DNA of 29,139 nt from Terrimesophilobacter sp036833635 (GTDB lineage Bacteria > Actinomycetota > Actinomycetes > Actinomycetales > Microbacteriaceae). This document shows, piece by piece, positions 15,654 through 22,615 of this stretch (its first letter is position 1; the number at the start of each line of letters is the position of its first letter). The notes beneath the pieces are model-generated. The model saw only the letters and a list, made by a program, of their open reading frames with translations. It was not told the DNA's origin and did no database searches. A program made the position numbers and the translations under genes. The stretch is taken from the NCBI GenBank assembly GCA_036833635.1, contig DAITPJ010000015.1, positions 1-29,139 of the forward strand. Direction: 5' to 3'.

Positions 15654-16292
15654 ATGAAGGTCACCAAGCAGGAGCACGCCTGCCTCGTCATCGAGAACGC
15701 CGGCAGGACCCTGATCGTCGATCCCGGTTCGTTCACGACACTCCTCGTCGGCATGAGTGACGTCGCAGCGATCGTCATCACCCACGAGCACCAGGACCAC
15801 TGGACCGCCGACCAGCTCGAGCGCATCCTCGATCGAAATCCGGATGCGCGCATCCTCGGTCCGGCGGGCGTCGCCGCGGCGGCATCCGCGTTCCCGATCG
15901 AAGTCGTGAAGGCGGGTGACACCGTCGAGATCGAGCCGTTCACCCTGCGCTTCTTCGGCGGTGAGCACGCCGTCATCCACTCATCGATCCCGATCGTCGA
16001 CAACGTCGGTGTGCTCATCAATGACGAGCTCTACTACGCGGGCGACTCGTTCACGGTGCCGGAGGGTGTGACCGTACCGACTCTTGCCGTGCCCGCCGGT
16101 GCACCATGGCTCAAGATCGGCGAGGTCATGGACTACGTCGCGGAGGTCGCGCCCAAGCGCAGCTTCCCCGTGCATGAAATGGTGCTGTCGGTGGCCGGCA
16201 AGGCCATGTCGAACGCCCGCATCGAGCTCGTGACGAAGGCCGGCGGCGGCGAGTTCTTCCCGCTTGAGCCCGGGGAGTCGATCGACCTCTGA
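15654..16292 (+). CDS. metallo-beta-lactamase-fold hydrolase (UlaG-like)
   Basis: Predicted metal-dependent hydrolase of 212 residues. The metal-binding motif THEHQDHW gives His44, His46, Asp48 and His49. A further His105 (GGEHAVIH), Asp131 (YYAGDSF) and a late His (PVHEMVLS) complete the expected ligand set. The short form without a long insert resembles the UlaG/YtkL-like subgroup; the substrate is unknown. ATG 15654 lacks a ribosome site and lies six bases after TAGGCT. It is divergent from csoR over a 58-base interval holding the CsoR operator, so copper control is possible but not shown. Confidence 0.88.
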   Translation: MKVTKQEHACLVIENAGRTLIVDPGSFTTLLVGMSDVAAIVITHEHQDHWTADQLERILDRNPDARILGPAGVAAAASAFPIEVVKAGDTVEIEPFTLRFFGGEHAVIHSSIPIVDNVGVLINDELYYAGDSFTVPEGVTVPTLAVPAGAPWLKIGEVMDYVAEVAPKRSFPVHEMVLSVAGKAMSNARIELVTKAGGGEFFPLEPGESIDL

Positions 16293-16293
16293 C

Positions 16294-16308
16294 GGCGGCA
16301 GAACCGCC
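16294..16308. terminator. small hairpin between convergent genes
   Basis: GGCGG-CAGAA-CCGCC, a 5-bp stem in the 37-base space between the hydrolase stop and the methyltransferase stop. No T run follows; the terminator role is tentative. Confidence 0.3.
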
Positions 16309-16329
16309 AGCGATCGATCTCGTCCCGCG

Positions 16330-17367
16330 CTAATTCGGCTTGCGACCCCAGGTGAGCGCGTGGACGGGCGTCAGTGACGCCGTGCCGAGGTCGGTGAACC
16401 CGTGGCGACCGAGAAGGTCGTCGTAGGCCGAGCGCGGCAGCAGCTGGTCGTCGATCTGGGCCTCGAAGAACTGGATGCCGGCCATGATCCGACCGGGAAC
16501 GCTGCGAAGGCCATCGTCGCTGTCCGGAAACGGAAAGTCGGAGATGACGAACCATCCGCCGGGCTCGAGCGCAGCGAGCACCCTCTCGGTGACGAGGTCG
16601 ATATCGCGGCATTCGTGCATCGAGATGTTGTTGATCACGAGCGCCACGGGTTGCGATATCTCGAAGTCCTCCAGCGGACTCGTGATGAGCTCCACCCCGT
16701 CGACCCCCGCACTCGCGAGTGCTCCCCGGGCAGACTCGATCGAGTGGGCGTCGCCGTCCACACCGACGAGTTCGCAGTTCGGGAACGTCGCGGCCAGCTT
16801 TGCGAGGCCGGCACCGGCCCCGCATGCGGTGTCGAGAACACGGATGCCCTGCTCCAGCCATTCCGTGAGGCCGGGAACCTGGCCGAGCCCGCCAGGAATC
16901 AACCTCGAATAGAACGGCCGTCCGGTGGTCGAGACCCCGTCGATCCACGCCGGGCTCGTCTCGTCCCACCACAACCGTTCACCAGAGTGCAGGTTCTCGC
17001 CGAACCGCGTGAACATCTCGGGTTGCATGGTGAGGGGAAACAGTCCTCCGACGAAGGCGGGGGACGCGTCGTCGAGCAACAGGGTCTCGACATGCACCGC
17101 GAGTCGGTATCCGCTCCCCGCACGCTCGAGCACGCCGGCGGCGAGAGCTGCCCGGCACCACACTCCGACGTAGAAGTCGTCCATGCGGAGGCGGTTGGCG
17201 AGCTCGTCGGGCGACAGCCCCGGGGACGACGCGAGCTCGGCGATGAGCCCGTAGCGCAGCCCGATATCGATGGTGCGGTGTGACATGTACCCGGCGACGT
17301 GACCGAGCAGTAACCCGGCTTGCTCCGGGACGGTCGGCGCGGTCGGCGCCTCTGTCATGGTGTTCAT
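16330..17367 (-). CDS. SAM-dependent methyltransferase with N-terminal winged-helix domain
   Basis: Class I methyltransferase of 345 residues. Residues about 20-95 form a winged-helix/dimerisation-like part (LSPDELANRLRMDDFYVGVWCRAALAAGVLERAGSGYRL). Motif I, VLDTACGAGAG, is at 177-187, the acidic motif II VGVDGD near 201, and NNISMHE plus EPGGWFVISDF follow. The arrangement resembles Rv2258c-like proteins of actinobacteria. ATG 17367 has AAAGGAG four bases upstream. It is divergent from the HxlR gene with an inverted repeat between them, so that regulator is the likely controller. The substrate is unknown; a small molecule or electrophile is a guess. Confidence 0.85.
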   Translation of the reverse strand: MNTMTEAPTAPTVPEQAGLLLGHVAGYMSHRTIDIGLRYGLIAELASSPGLSPDELANRLRMDDFYVGVWCRAALAAGVLERAGSGYRLAVHVETLLLDDASPAFVGGLFPLTMQPEMFTRFGENLHSGERLWWDETSPAWIDGVSTTGRPFYSRLIPGGLGQVPGLTEWLEQGIRVLDTACGAGAGLAKLAATFPNCELVGVDGDAHSIESARGALASAGVDGVELITSPLEDFEISQPVALVINNISMHECRDIDLVTERVLAALEPGGWFVISDFPFPDSDDGLRSVPGRIMAGIQFFEAQIDDQLLPRSAYDDLLGRHGFTDLGTASLTPVHALTWGRKPN

Positions 17368-17460
17368 GATGCTCCTTTGTTTCGCGGAGATCCGTGCCTC
17401 CGCGCTCGTTCCACTGTGTTGCCCGGGAGCATCCAGAGCCGATGACGAATCTGAATCAAG

Positions 17461-17481
17461 CCGGTACAGGATCTGTACTGG
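17461..17481. promoter_or_regulatory. inverted repeat, likely HxlR operator
   Basis: CCGGTACAG-GAT-CTGTACTGG, 9-base arms with one mismatch around a 3-base centre, in the 160-base divergent spacer. It contains GTAC in both arms, as HxlR-family sites often do. A TAGCAT box at 17502-17507 may be the -10 of the hxlR-like gene. Confidence 0.6.
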
Positions 17482-17527
17482 TCGAGCCCGCGGGCGCGGC
17501 GTAGCATTCCAGAAAACGGGAGCCGCG

Positions 17528-18217
17528 ATGACCGGATACGGACAGTTCTGCCCGGTGGCCAAGACGATGGAATTGCTCGACGAGCGATGGACTGTGCTCG
17601 TCCTGAGGGAGTTGCTCGTCGGCAGCCACCATTTCAACGAGATCCGGCGAGGTGTGCCCAGGATGTCGCCGGCACTTCTATCGAAGCGGCTACGGACTCT
17701 CGTTCACGAAGGTGTCGTCCTGCGTCGGAACGACGGGAACCGGGTGCGCTACGACCTGAGCCCGGCAGGAATCGAACTCGGCCCGATCATCATCGCGCTC
17801 GGAGAGTGGGGAACGCGCTGGCGCAGTCAACTCGGCCACGACGACCTCGACCCGCACCTGCTCATGTGGGATATGCACCGCAATCTCAACCTCGACGCGT
17901 TGCCCGGCGGACGGGTCGTGCTCGCGTTCGAGTTCACGGACGTCCCCGCGAAGACGCGGCACTGGTGGATCGTGGTCGAGCCGGCGCGCTCGATTGATCT
18001 GTGCGACTTCGATCCTGGTTTCGCGGTTGACGTGACGGCCATCTCCACCCTTCGCACCATGGTGGATGTCTGGCGCGGGGATGCGTCATGGCGCTCGGCG
18101 ATGAGCGACGGGGGCCTGACCCTTGCCGGCTCCCGCTCGGCGCGGAGCGCGTTCCCGCACTGGCTGAGCCTCTCGCCCTTCGCCCGGGTGTCACGAGTGA
18201 ACTCCGCGACCGCGTGA
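17528..18217 (+). CDS. HxlR-family transcriptional regulator with extra C-terminal domain
   Basis: DNA-binding regulator of 229 residues, about twice the length of a minimal HxlR protein. The winged helix at residues 1-100 is typical: CPVAKTMELLDERWTVLVLRE, a wing with RRGVPRMSPALLSKRLRTL, then GVVLRR and YDLSPAG. Cys8 sits where redox- or electrophile-sensing members have their reactive cysteine. The C-terminal half (about 110-229) looks like the SCP2-like domain found on some actinobacterial HxlR proteins and could bind a hydrophobic ligand. ATG 17528 has GGGAG five bases upstream; the longer frame to 17357 would overlap the divergent methyltransferase. Confidence 0.88.
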   Translation: MTGYGQFCPVAKTMELLDERWTVLVLRELLVGSHHFNEIRRGVPRMSPALLSKRLRTLVHEGVVLRRNDGNRVRYDLSPAGIELGPIIIALGEWGTRWRSQLGHDDLDPHLLMWDMHRNLNLDALPGGRVVLAFEFTDVPAKTRHWWIVVEPARSIDLCDFDPGFAVDVTAISTLRTMVDVWRGDASWRSAMSDGGLTLAGSRSARSAFPHWLSLSPFARVSRVNSATA

Positions 18218-18274
18218 GGCTGCTCGGACTGAAGTACCGCCGGCATCGGAGACCCTGAAAAGGCGGCGAAGAAG

Positions 18275-18349
18275 TGGCTGGGGTACCTGGACTCGAACCA
18301 AGAACAACGGTACCAGAAACCGCCGTGTTGCCAATTACACCATACCCCA
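18275..18349 (-). tRNA. tRNA-Gln (anticodon CTG)
   Basis: The cloverleaf folds on minus: acceptor TGGGGTA/TACCCCA, D-arm GGTGTAATTGGCAACAC, anticodon stem GCGGT/ACCGT with loop TTCTGGT (anticodon at 18314-18316), T-loop GGTTCGAGTCC, discriminator G and encoded CCA. Length 75 bases. A TAGGCTAAAGT stretch at 18382-18392 upstream may hold its -10. It lies near gltX, whose enzyme in such bacteria also charges tRNA-Gln with Glu before GatCAB amidation. Confidence 0.95.
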
Positions 18350-18438
18350 CCGGTTCCGACCGAGGCCGGCGCCGACTGTCTACTTTAGCCTATCGGAGGT
18401 GCTGGCCAGCTCCCTTCGGGACGCTACCCAGCCAGCGA

Positions 18439-19581
18439 CTAGAGCGCGGCGACGCGGTCGAGCGCCTGCGTGACGTCGGCGGCCAGGTCCGCCAGGTCCT
18501 CGCAGCCGACCGAGAACCGCACCATGAAGTCTCGCTTCGGCATCGGGTAGGCGAGAGTGTGCAGGTCGCCGAGGCTCACCGCGACCCCCGCGAGCTCGAG
18601 GGACTCGCAGAATGTCCTCATCGCCCGCTCGCCCTTCGCCATGTGGAAGGAGATCATGCCGCCGAACCCGTTCGACAGGTACCTCGAGGCGACCTCGTGA
18701 GCGGCATCCGTGTCGAGGCCCGGGTAGCGCACCCAATCGACCTCCGGATGATCGCGCAAGAGCTCGGCGATCGCCTGACCGTTAGTGGAGTGCTGACGCA
18801 TCCGCAACGGCAACGTGCGCATGCCGCGCGCGACGAGCCAGCAGTTGAATGGGGACGCGGCGGCACCGACAGCATCCATCTGGATGCGCGCGAGGCCCAT
18901 GTCCTCCGCGCTCCCGGCGGCGACACCGCATACTGTGTCGCCGTGCCCGGCGATGTACTTGGTCGCGGAGTGCACCACGACGTCGGCACCGAAGGCGAGC
19001 GGCTTCAGGAGTGCCGGACTGAAGAACGTGTTGTCGACGACGAACTTCGCCCCCACGTCGTGCGCGATCTCCGCTATCGCCGACAGGTCTGCGAAGCGCA
19101 GGTACGGGTTGGTGATCGACTCGGTGAAGATCACGCGGGTGTTCGGGCGAACGGCGGCGCGGATGGCCCCAAGGTCGGTGATGTCGACCGGCGTCACCTC
19201 GACGCCCAGACCGCCGAGCGTCTGTTTGACGAGAATCTCGGTGATGACGAACAGGTTGTCGGAGATGACCATGTGGTCGCCGGCCTTCAACCGGCTGAGG
19301 AGCACGGCGCTGACCGCGCCCATGCCCGAGGCGCACGCGAGCGCGTCCTCCGCGCCCTCGAGGGCGGCGACCTTCTCCTCGAGCACGCGGTTCGTCGGAT
19401 TCGACGTGCGCGTGTAGAAGTACGCGTCGGCCGCTCCTGCCATCGAGGCGTCCACGGCGTCCTCCTTGGCCTGGGCCGTCTCGAAGGCGAACGTCGCCGT
19501 CTGGTAGATCGGGGCAGCCAGCGCACCGGTCGCGGGGTCGACCCTCTCGCCGGCGTGGATCGCCGCGGTCATCTCGTTCAT
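18439..19581 (-). CDS. PLP-dependent trans-sulfuration enzyme (Cys/Met metabolism family)
   Basis: Fold-type I PLP enzyme of 380 residues, in the group of cystathionine gamma-synthase/lyase, O-acetylhomoserine sulfhydrylase and methionine gamma-lyase. Visible are YTRTSNPTNRVLEEKVAALEG, the glycine-rich ASGMGAVSAV, the aspartate that contacts the cofactor ring in VVDNTFFSP, and the Schiff-base lysine K208 in HSATKYIAGHGD. ATG 19581 (AAGGTG six bases upstream) is preferred; a GTG at 19590 with GAGGA upstream would add three residues. The start lies about 33 bases after gltX on the same strand, so the two may be cotranscribed. The exact reaction cannot be chosen by eye. Confidence 0.88.
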   Translation of the reverse strand: MNEMTAAIHAGERVDPATGALAAPIYQTATFAFETAQAKEDAVDASMAGAADAYFYTRTSNPTNRVLEEKVAALEGAEDALACASGMGAVSAVLLSRLKAGDHMVISDNLFVITEILVKQTLGGLGVEVTPVDITDLGAIRAAVRPNTRVIFTESITNPYLRFADLSAIAEIAHDVGAKFVVDNTFFSPALLKPLAFGADVVVHSATKYIAGHGDTVCGVAAGSAEDMGLARIQMDAVGAAASPFNCWLVARGMRTLPLRMRQHSTNGQAIAELLRDHPEVDWVRYPGLDTDAAHEVASRYLSNGFGGMISFHMAKGERAMRTFCESLELAGVAVSLGDLHTLAYPMPKRDFMVRFSVGCEDLADLAADVTQALDRVAAL

Positions 19582-19614
19582 GTTCTTCACCTTGTCCTCA
19601 GGGGCGATCCCGTG

Positions 19615-21090
19615 TCAGAGCCGCTCGGCGAGGCGCGCGATGCGGGCCAGGGTCGATGCCTTGCCCAGCAGTTCCATCGACTCGAAGAGCGGCGGACTGA
19701 TGCGCCGACCCGAGATCGCGGTGCGCAGTGGCCCGAAGGCAAGCCGGGGCTTGAGCCCGAGCCCGTCGATGAGCGCCCCGCGCAGGCTCGCCTCGATCGC
19801 GGCGGGAGTCCAGTCGTCGAGCTTCTCGAGCGCGTTCGTCGAGGCGGCGAGAACGGCGGGGGCGCCCTCGCCCGGCAGGGCGTCCTCGTCGAACTCGAGG
19901 GCGTCATCCGGGGTGAACAGGAAGGCGAGCAGGCCAGGTGCTTCGCCGAGCAACTGCATGCGCTCCTGCACGAGCGGGGCCGCGCGGTGCAGCAGCGCCC
20001 GGTCGGCGTCGGTCGTGACGAGTTCGCCGAGGTAGGGCAGCATCCGGTCGGCGAAGTCGTCGACGGCCAGCATCCGGATGTGGTCCCCGTTGATCGATTC
20101 GGCCTTCTTCACGTCGAACCGGGCCGGGTTGGGGTTGACGTCGGCCACGTCGAAGGCAGCGACCATCTCGTCGATCGTGAAGACGTCGCGGTCGGCGCTG
20201 AGCGACCAGCCGAGCAGGGCGAGGTAGTTGATGAGGCCCTCGGGCACGAAACCGCGGTCGCGGTGGTGGAAGAGGCTCGACTCCGGGTCGCGCTTGGAGA
20301 GCTTCTTGTTGCCGTCGCCCATGACGTACGGCAGATGCCCGAAGCGCGGGATCGCCAGCGCGAGCCCAAGCTCGATGAGCGCGTGGTACAGGGCGATCTG
20401 GCGCGGGGTGCTCGAGAGCAGGTCCTCGCCGCGCAGCACGTGCGTGACGCCCATGAGTGCGTCGTCTACCGGGTTGACGAAGGTGTAGAGCGGGATGCCG
20501 TTCGGGCGTACGACGACGAAGTCGGTGAAGCTGCCGGCTGGGAACGTGATCTCGCCGCGCACGAGGTCGTCGAAGCCGAGGTCGGTGTCGGGCACGCGCA
20601 GGCGCAGCGCGGGCTCACGGCCCTCGGCGCGGAGGGCCGTGCGCTCGTCGTCGGTGAGGTCGCGCTCGAAGTTGTCGTAGCCCTGCTTGGGGTCGCGGCC
20701 GTTTGCCCGGTTGCGCGCCTCCATCTCGTCGGGCGTCACGAAGCTCTCATAGAGGTGGCCGGATGCGCGCAGCTTCTCGATCACCTCGGCATAGATCGCG
20801 CCCCGCTGCGACTGCCGGTACGGGCCGTGCGGCCCACCGACGCCTTCGCCCTCGTCCCAGTCGATGTGCAGCCAGGAGAGCCCGTCGAGCAGCTGCTGGT
20901 AGCTCTCCTCGCTGTCGCGCGCAGCATCCGTGTCTTCGATGCGGAAGATCAGCTTGCCACCGGTGTGGCGCGCATACGCCCAGTTGAAGAGCGCGGTTCG
21001 GATGAGCCCGACGTGCGGGGTTCCGGTCGGTGAGGGGCAGAAGCGAAGCCGGATGTCGGAACCGGTTGCGGTCGTGAAGGTGGCGGTCAT
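19615..21090 (-). CDS. gltX: glutamyl-tRNA synthetase
   Basis: Class I aminoacyl-tRNA synthetase of 491 residues that charges tRNA-Glu and, in bacteria lacking GlnRS, also misacylates tRNA-Gln. The HIGH-like motif is PSPTGTPHVGL (residues 20-29), FRIEDTD follows, and the KMSKS-like motif is KKLSKRD near residue 263. ATG 21090 is preferred over the TTG at 21099 because a TAGAAT -10 box (21099-21104) ends 8 bases before the ATG and overlaps that TTG. The mRNA would then be leaderless or nearly so. tRNA-Gln lies 1.3 kb downstream and tRNA-Glu further along. Confidence 0.95.
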   Translation of the reverse strand: MTATFTTATGSDIRLRFCPSPTGTPHVGLIRTALFNWAYARHTGGKLIFRIEDTDAARDSEESYQQLLDGLSWLHIDWDEGEGVGGPHGPYRQSQRGAIYAEVIEKLRASGHLYESFVTPDEMEARNRANGRDPKQGYDNFERDLTDDERTALRAEGREPALRLRVPDTDLGFDDLVRGEITFPAGSFTDFVVVRPNGIPLYTFVNPVDDALMGVTHVLRGEDLLSSTPRQIALYHALIELGLALAIPRFGHLPYVMGDGNKKLSKRDPESSLFHHRDRGFVPEGLINYLALLGWSLSADRDVFTIDEMVAAFDVADVNPNPARFDVKKAESINGDHIRMLAVDDFADRMLPYLGELVTTDADRALLHRAAPLVQERMQLLGEAPGLLAFLFTPDDALEFDEDALPGEGAPAVLAASTNALEKLDDWTPAAIEASLRGALIDGLGLKPRLAFGPLRTAISGRRISPPLFESMELLGKASTLARIARLAERL

Positions 21091-21168
21091 CGCTGCCAAT
21101 TCTAGGCGAGCGTGGGTTGCGGCCGATTCAGGGTGGTGAGATAGCGGTAATCAGCCAGAATGTACACC

Positions 21169-21417
21169 ATGCGCATCACCATTGCGATCGATGGGGTTCT
21201 GCTCGCGCATGCGCAGAAGCGTGCAGCCCGACGGAGCCAGTCACTCGACCGGTACGTCGAGTCCGCCGTGCGGCGAGACCTCCTGATCCCGGAGGACCGT
21301 GAACCGATGCAGGACGTCCCCATCTTCACCCGTGGTACGGGGGTGCGCCCAGGTATCGACCTCTCCTCGAACCGTGCAATCCACGACGTCCTCGATGCTG
21401 GCGGCAACGTCGGTTGA
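21169..21417 (+). CDS. VapB-like antitoxin
   Basis: Small protein of 82 residues (85 if ATG 21160 is used). The N-terminus MRITIAIDGVLLAHAQKRAARRSQSLDRYVESAVRRDL is a ribbon-helix-helix DNA-binding segment. The C-terminal part (PIFTRGTGVRPGIDLSSN then AIHDVL) matches the toxin-wrapping tail typical of actinobacterial VapB partners of PIN toxins. So the antitoxin looks complete. No good ribosome site precedes either ATG; CAGAAT at 21156-21161 ends seven bases before ATG 21169 and could be a -10 for a leaderless transcript. The toxin frame after it has lost its N-terminal half. Confidence 0.78.
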   Translation: MRITIAIDGVLLAHAQKRAARRSQSLDRYVESAVRRDLLIPEDREPMQDVPIFTRGTGVRPGIDLSSNRAIHDVLDAGGNVG

Positions 21418-21584
21418 CCGGCGTCGGCATGACCGTGCCGCACGCGGCATTCCGCGACACCGTGCTGGATTCCGACGCATGGGGCAATCTGATTCCGGAT
21501 GCCTACCTCGCGTCGGTCGCGCGCGCGCACGCGGTACCGGTCGCGAGCTTCGACCGCGACTTCCGCCGGTTCGACGGACTCGAG
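21414..21584 (+). pseudogene. VapC-type PIN toxin remnant, cut by gap
   Basis: After the antitoxin stop the frame reads through AWGNLIPDAYLASVARAHAV and FDRDFRRFDGLE, the C-terminal half of a PIN ribonuclease domain with its conserved Asp residues (PDA, DRDF). The N-terminal half, which should start close to the antitoxin with a DANVLLYA-like strand and its first catalytic Asp, is absent. Only about 30 residues separate the antitoxin stop from the PDA motif, where about 90 are expected. The toxin has therefore suffered an internal or N-terminal deletion and should be inactive. The last residues fall in the assembly gap. Confidence 0.72.
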
Positions 21585-21684
21585 NNNNNNNNNNNNNNNN
21601 NNNNNNNNNNNNNNNNNNNNNNNNNNNNNNNNNNNNNNNNNNNNNNNNNNNNNNNNNNNNNNNNNNNNNNNNNNNNNNNNNNNN
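21585..21684. other. 100-N assembly gap
   Basis: Exactly 100 N. It hides the end of the PIN remnant on plus and the 3' part of a membrane-protein frame on minus. True size unknown. Confidence 0.98.
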
Positions 21685-21831
21685 TGCGTCCGGTGATCAT
21701 CAATGCGAGCACATAGAACGAGGCATTCATCGGAACCAGGAGCGCGGATAGGAACAACTCCGATGGCCGCCACTTCTTCGCGACCAGGATCACGATCAAC
21801 GAGGCGATCGCACCGACGCCGCACCACGGCC
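21685..21831 (-). CDS. fragment of an unrecognised membrane protein
   Basis: On minus the frame between the FAH stop and the gap reads AIASLIVILVAKKWRPSELF, then LSALLVPMNASFYVLALMITGR, two likely membrane helices around a basic loop. The frame is open to the gap. No ATG is found; TTG 21799 or GTG 21793 could start it, or it may be the remains of a longer gene. Family not identified. It would be the gene after the FAH-family gene in the same direction. Confidence 0.4.
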
Positions 21832-22602
21832 TCAGGCCCGGTTGCGCGCCGGGTTCGAGAGGGTCCCGATGCCCTCGATCGTGATATCGACCGTCTGCCC
21901 ATCCGTGAAGCCGCCGAGGCCCGCGGGGGTTCCGGTGCAGATGACGTCGCCGGGGAGCAGCGTCCACACGCTCGAGGCGAACTCGATGATCTCGGGGACC
22001 TTGTAGAGCATGTCGCGCGTGTTGCCGTGGCGTCGCGGCTCACCATCGACGAAGGTCTGGATCTCCAGGTTCGAGATGTCGAGCTCGGTCTCGATCCAGG
22101 GCCCGAGCGGGCAGAACGTGTCGTAGCCCTTCGCCCTCGCCCACTGCCCGTCCGCGAACATGACGTCGCGCGCCGAGATGTCGTTGGCGATCGTGTAGCC
22201 GAAGACATAGTCGGCGTAGTCGGCGGCCTTGATGAGCTTCGTGATCTTCCCGATGACGATCGCGAGTTCGCCCTCGTGCACGATTCGACCGTCCACGGGC
22301 GGGATCTGGATCGTGTCGCCCGGCCCGATGACCGCCGTGTTGGGCTTGAGGAAGATGAGCGGGTTGTTCGGGGTGACGGCGTGAAGCTCCGCCTTGTGCG
22401 CCGCGAAGTTCATCCCGACGCACACGACCTTCGAGCGGGGGATGACCGGCGCGAGCAGCTTCGCATCGGCGAGCGGAATCCGCTCCCCCGTCGTGTCGAA
22501 GCCGCTGAACATGGGGTCGCCGGCGAGTACGACGAGCTCATCGTCGTCGACGATCCCGTAACGGGGGTCGTCGCCTGTGGTGCTGAAACGCGCGATTTTC
22601 AC
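21832..22602 (-). CDS. fumarylacetoacetate hydrolase-family protein
   Basis: FAH-fold metal enzyme of 256 residues; members hydrolyse, isomerise or decarboxylate acylpyruvates and related diketo acids, and the substrate here is unknown. The metal and active-site motifs are CVGMNFAAHKAE, FLKPNTAVIGPGD, HEGELAIVIGK, GYTIANDISARDVMF and PGDVICTGTPAGLG. The start is GTG 22602 (KIARFSTTGDDPRYG), without a ribosome site and seven bases after a TAGGCT box that contains the ilvE stop codon. M. tuberculosis also has an FAH-family gene (Rv2993c) between gltX and leuB. A role beside gltX, leuB and ilvE is not understood. Confidence 0.9.
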   Translation of the reverse strand: MKIARFSTTGDDPRYGIVDDDELVVLAGDPMFSGFDTTGERIPLADAKLLAPVIPRSKVVCVGMNFAAHKAELHAVTPNNPLIFLKPNTAVIGPGDTIQIPPVDGRIVHEGELAIVIGKITKLIKAADYADYVFGYTIANDISARDVMFADGQWARAKGYDTFCPLGPWIETELDISNLEIQTFVDGEPRRHGNTRDMLYKVPEIIEFASSVWTLLPGDVICTGTPAGLGGFTDGQTVDITIEGIGTLSNPARNRA

Positions 22603-22609
22603 GTATTCG

Positions 22610-22615
22610 AGCCTA
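22610..22615 (-). promoter_or_regulatory. putative -10 box of the FAH-family gene, containing the ilvE stop codon
   Basis: TAGGCT on minus; its first three bases are the ilvE TAG. Seven bases (CGAATAC) separate it from the GTG start, the geometry of a leaderless transcript. No clear -35 is seen. Confidence 0.45.

Noticed and set aside
18274..21033. Open frame of 919 codons on plus opposite gltX and the trans-sulfuration enzyme
   Set aside because: It is antisense to two clearly conserved genes, has low-complexity Arg/Glu/Val-rich content, and results from GC-rich third positions.
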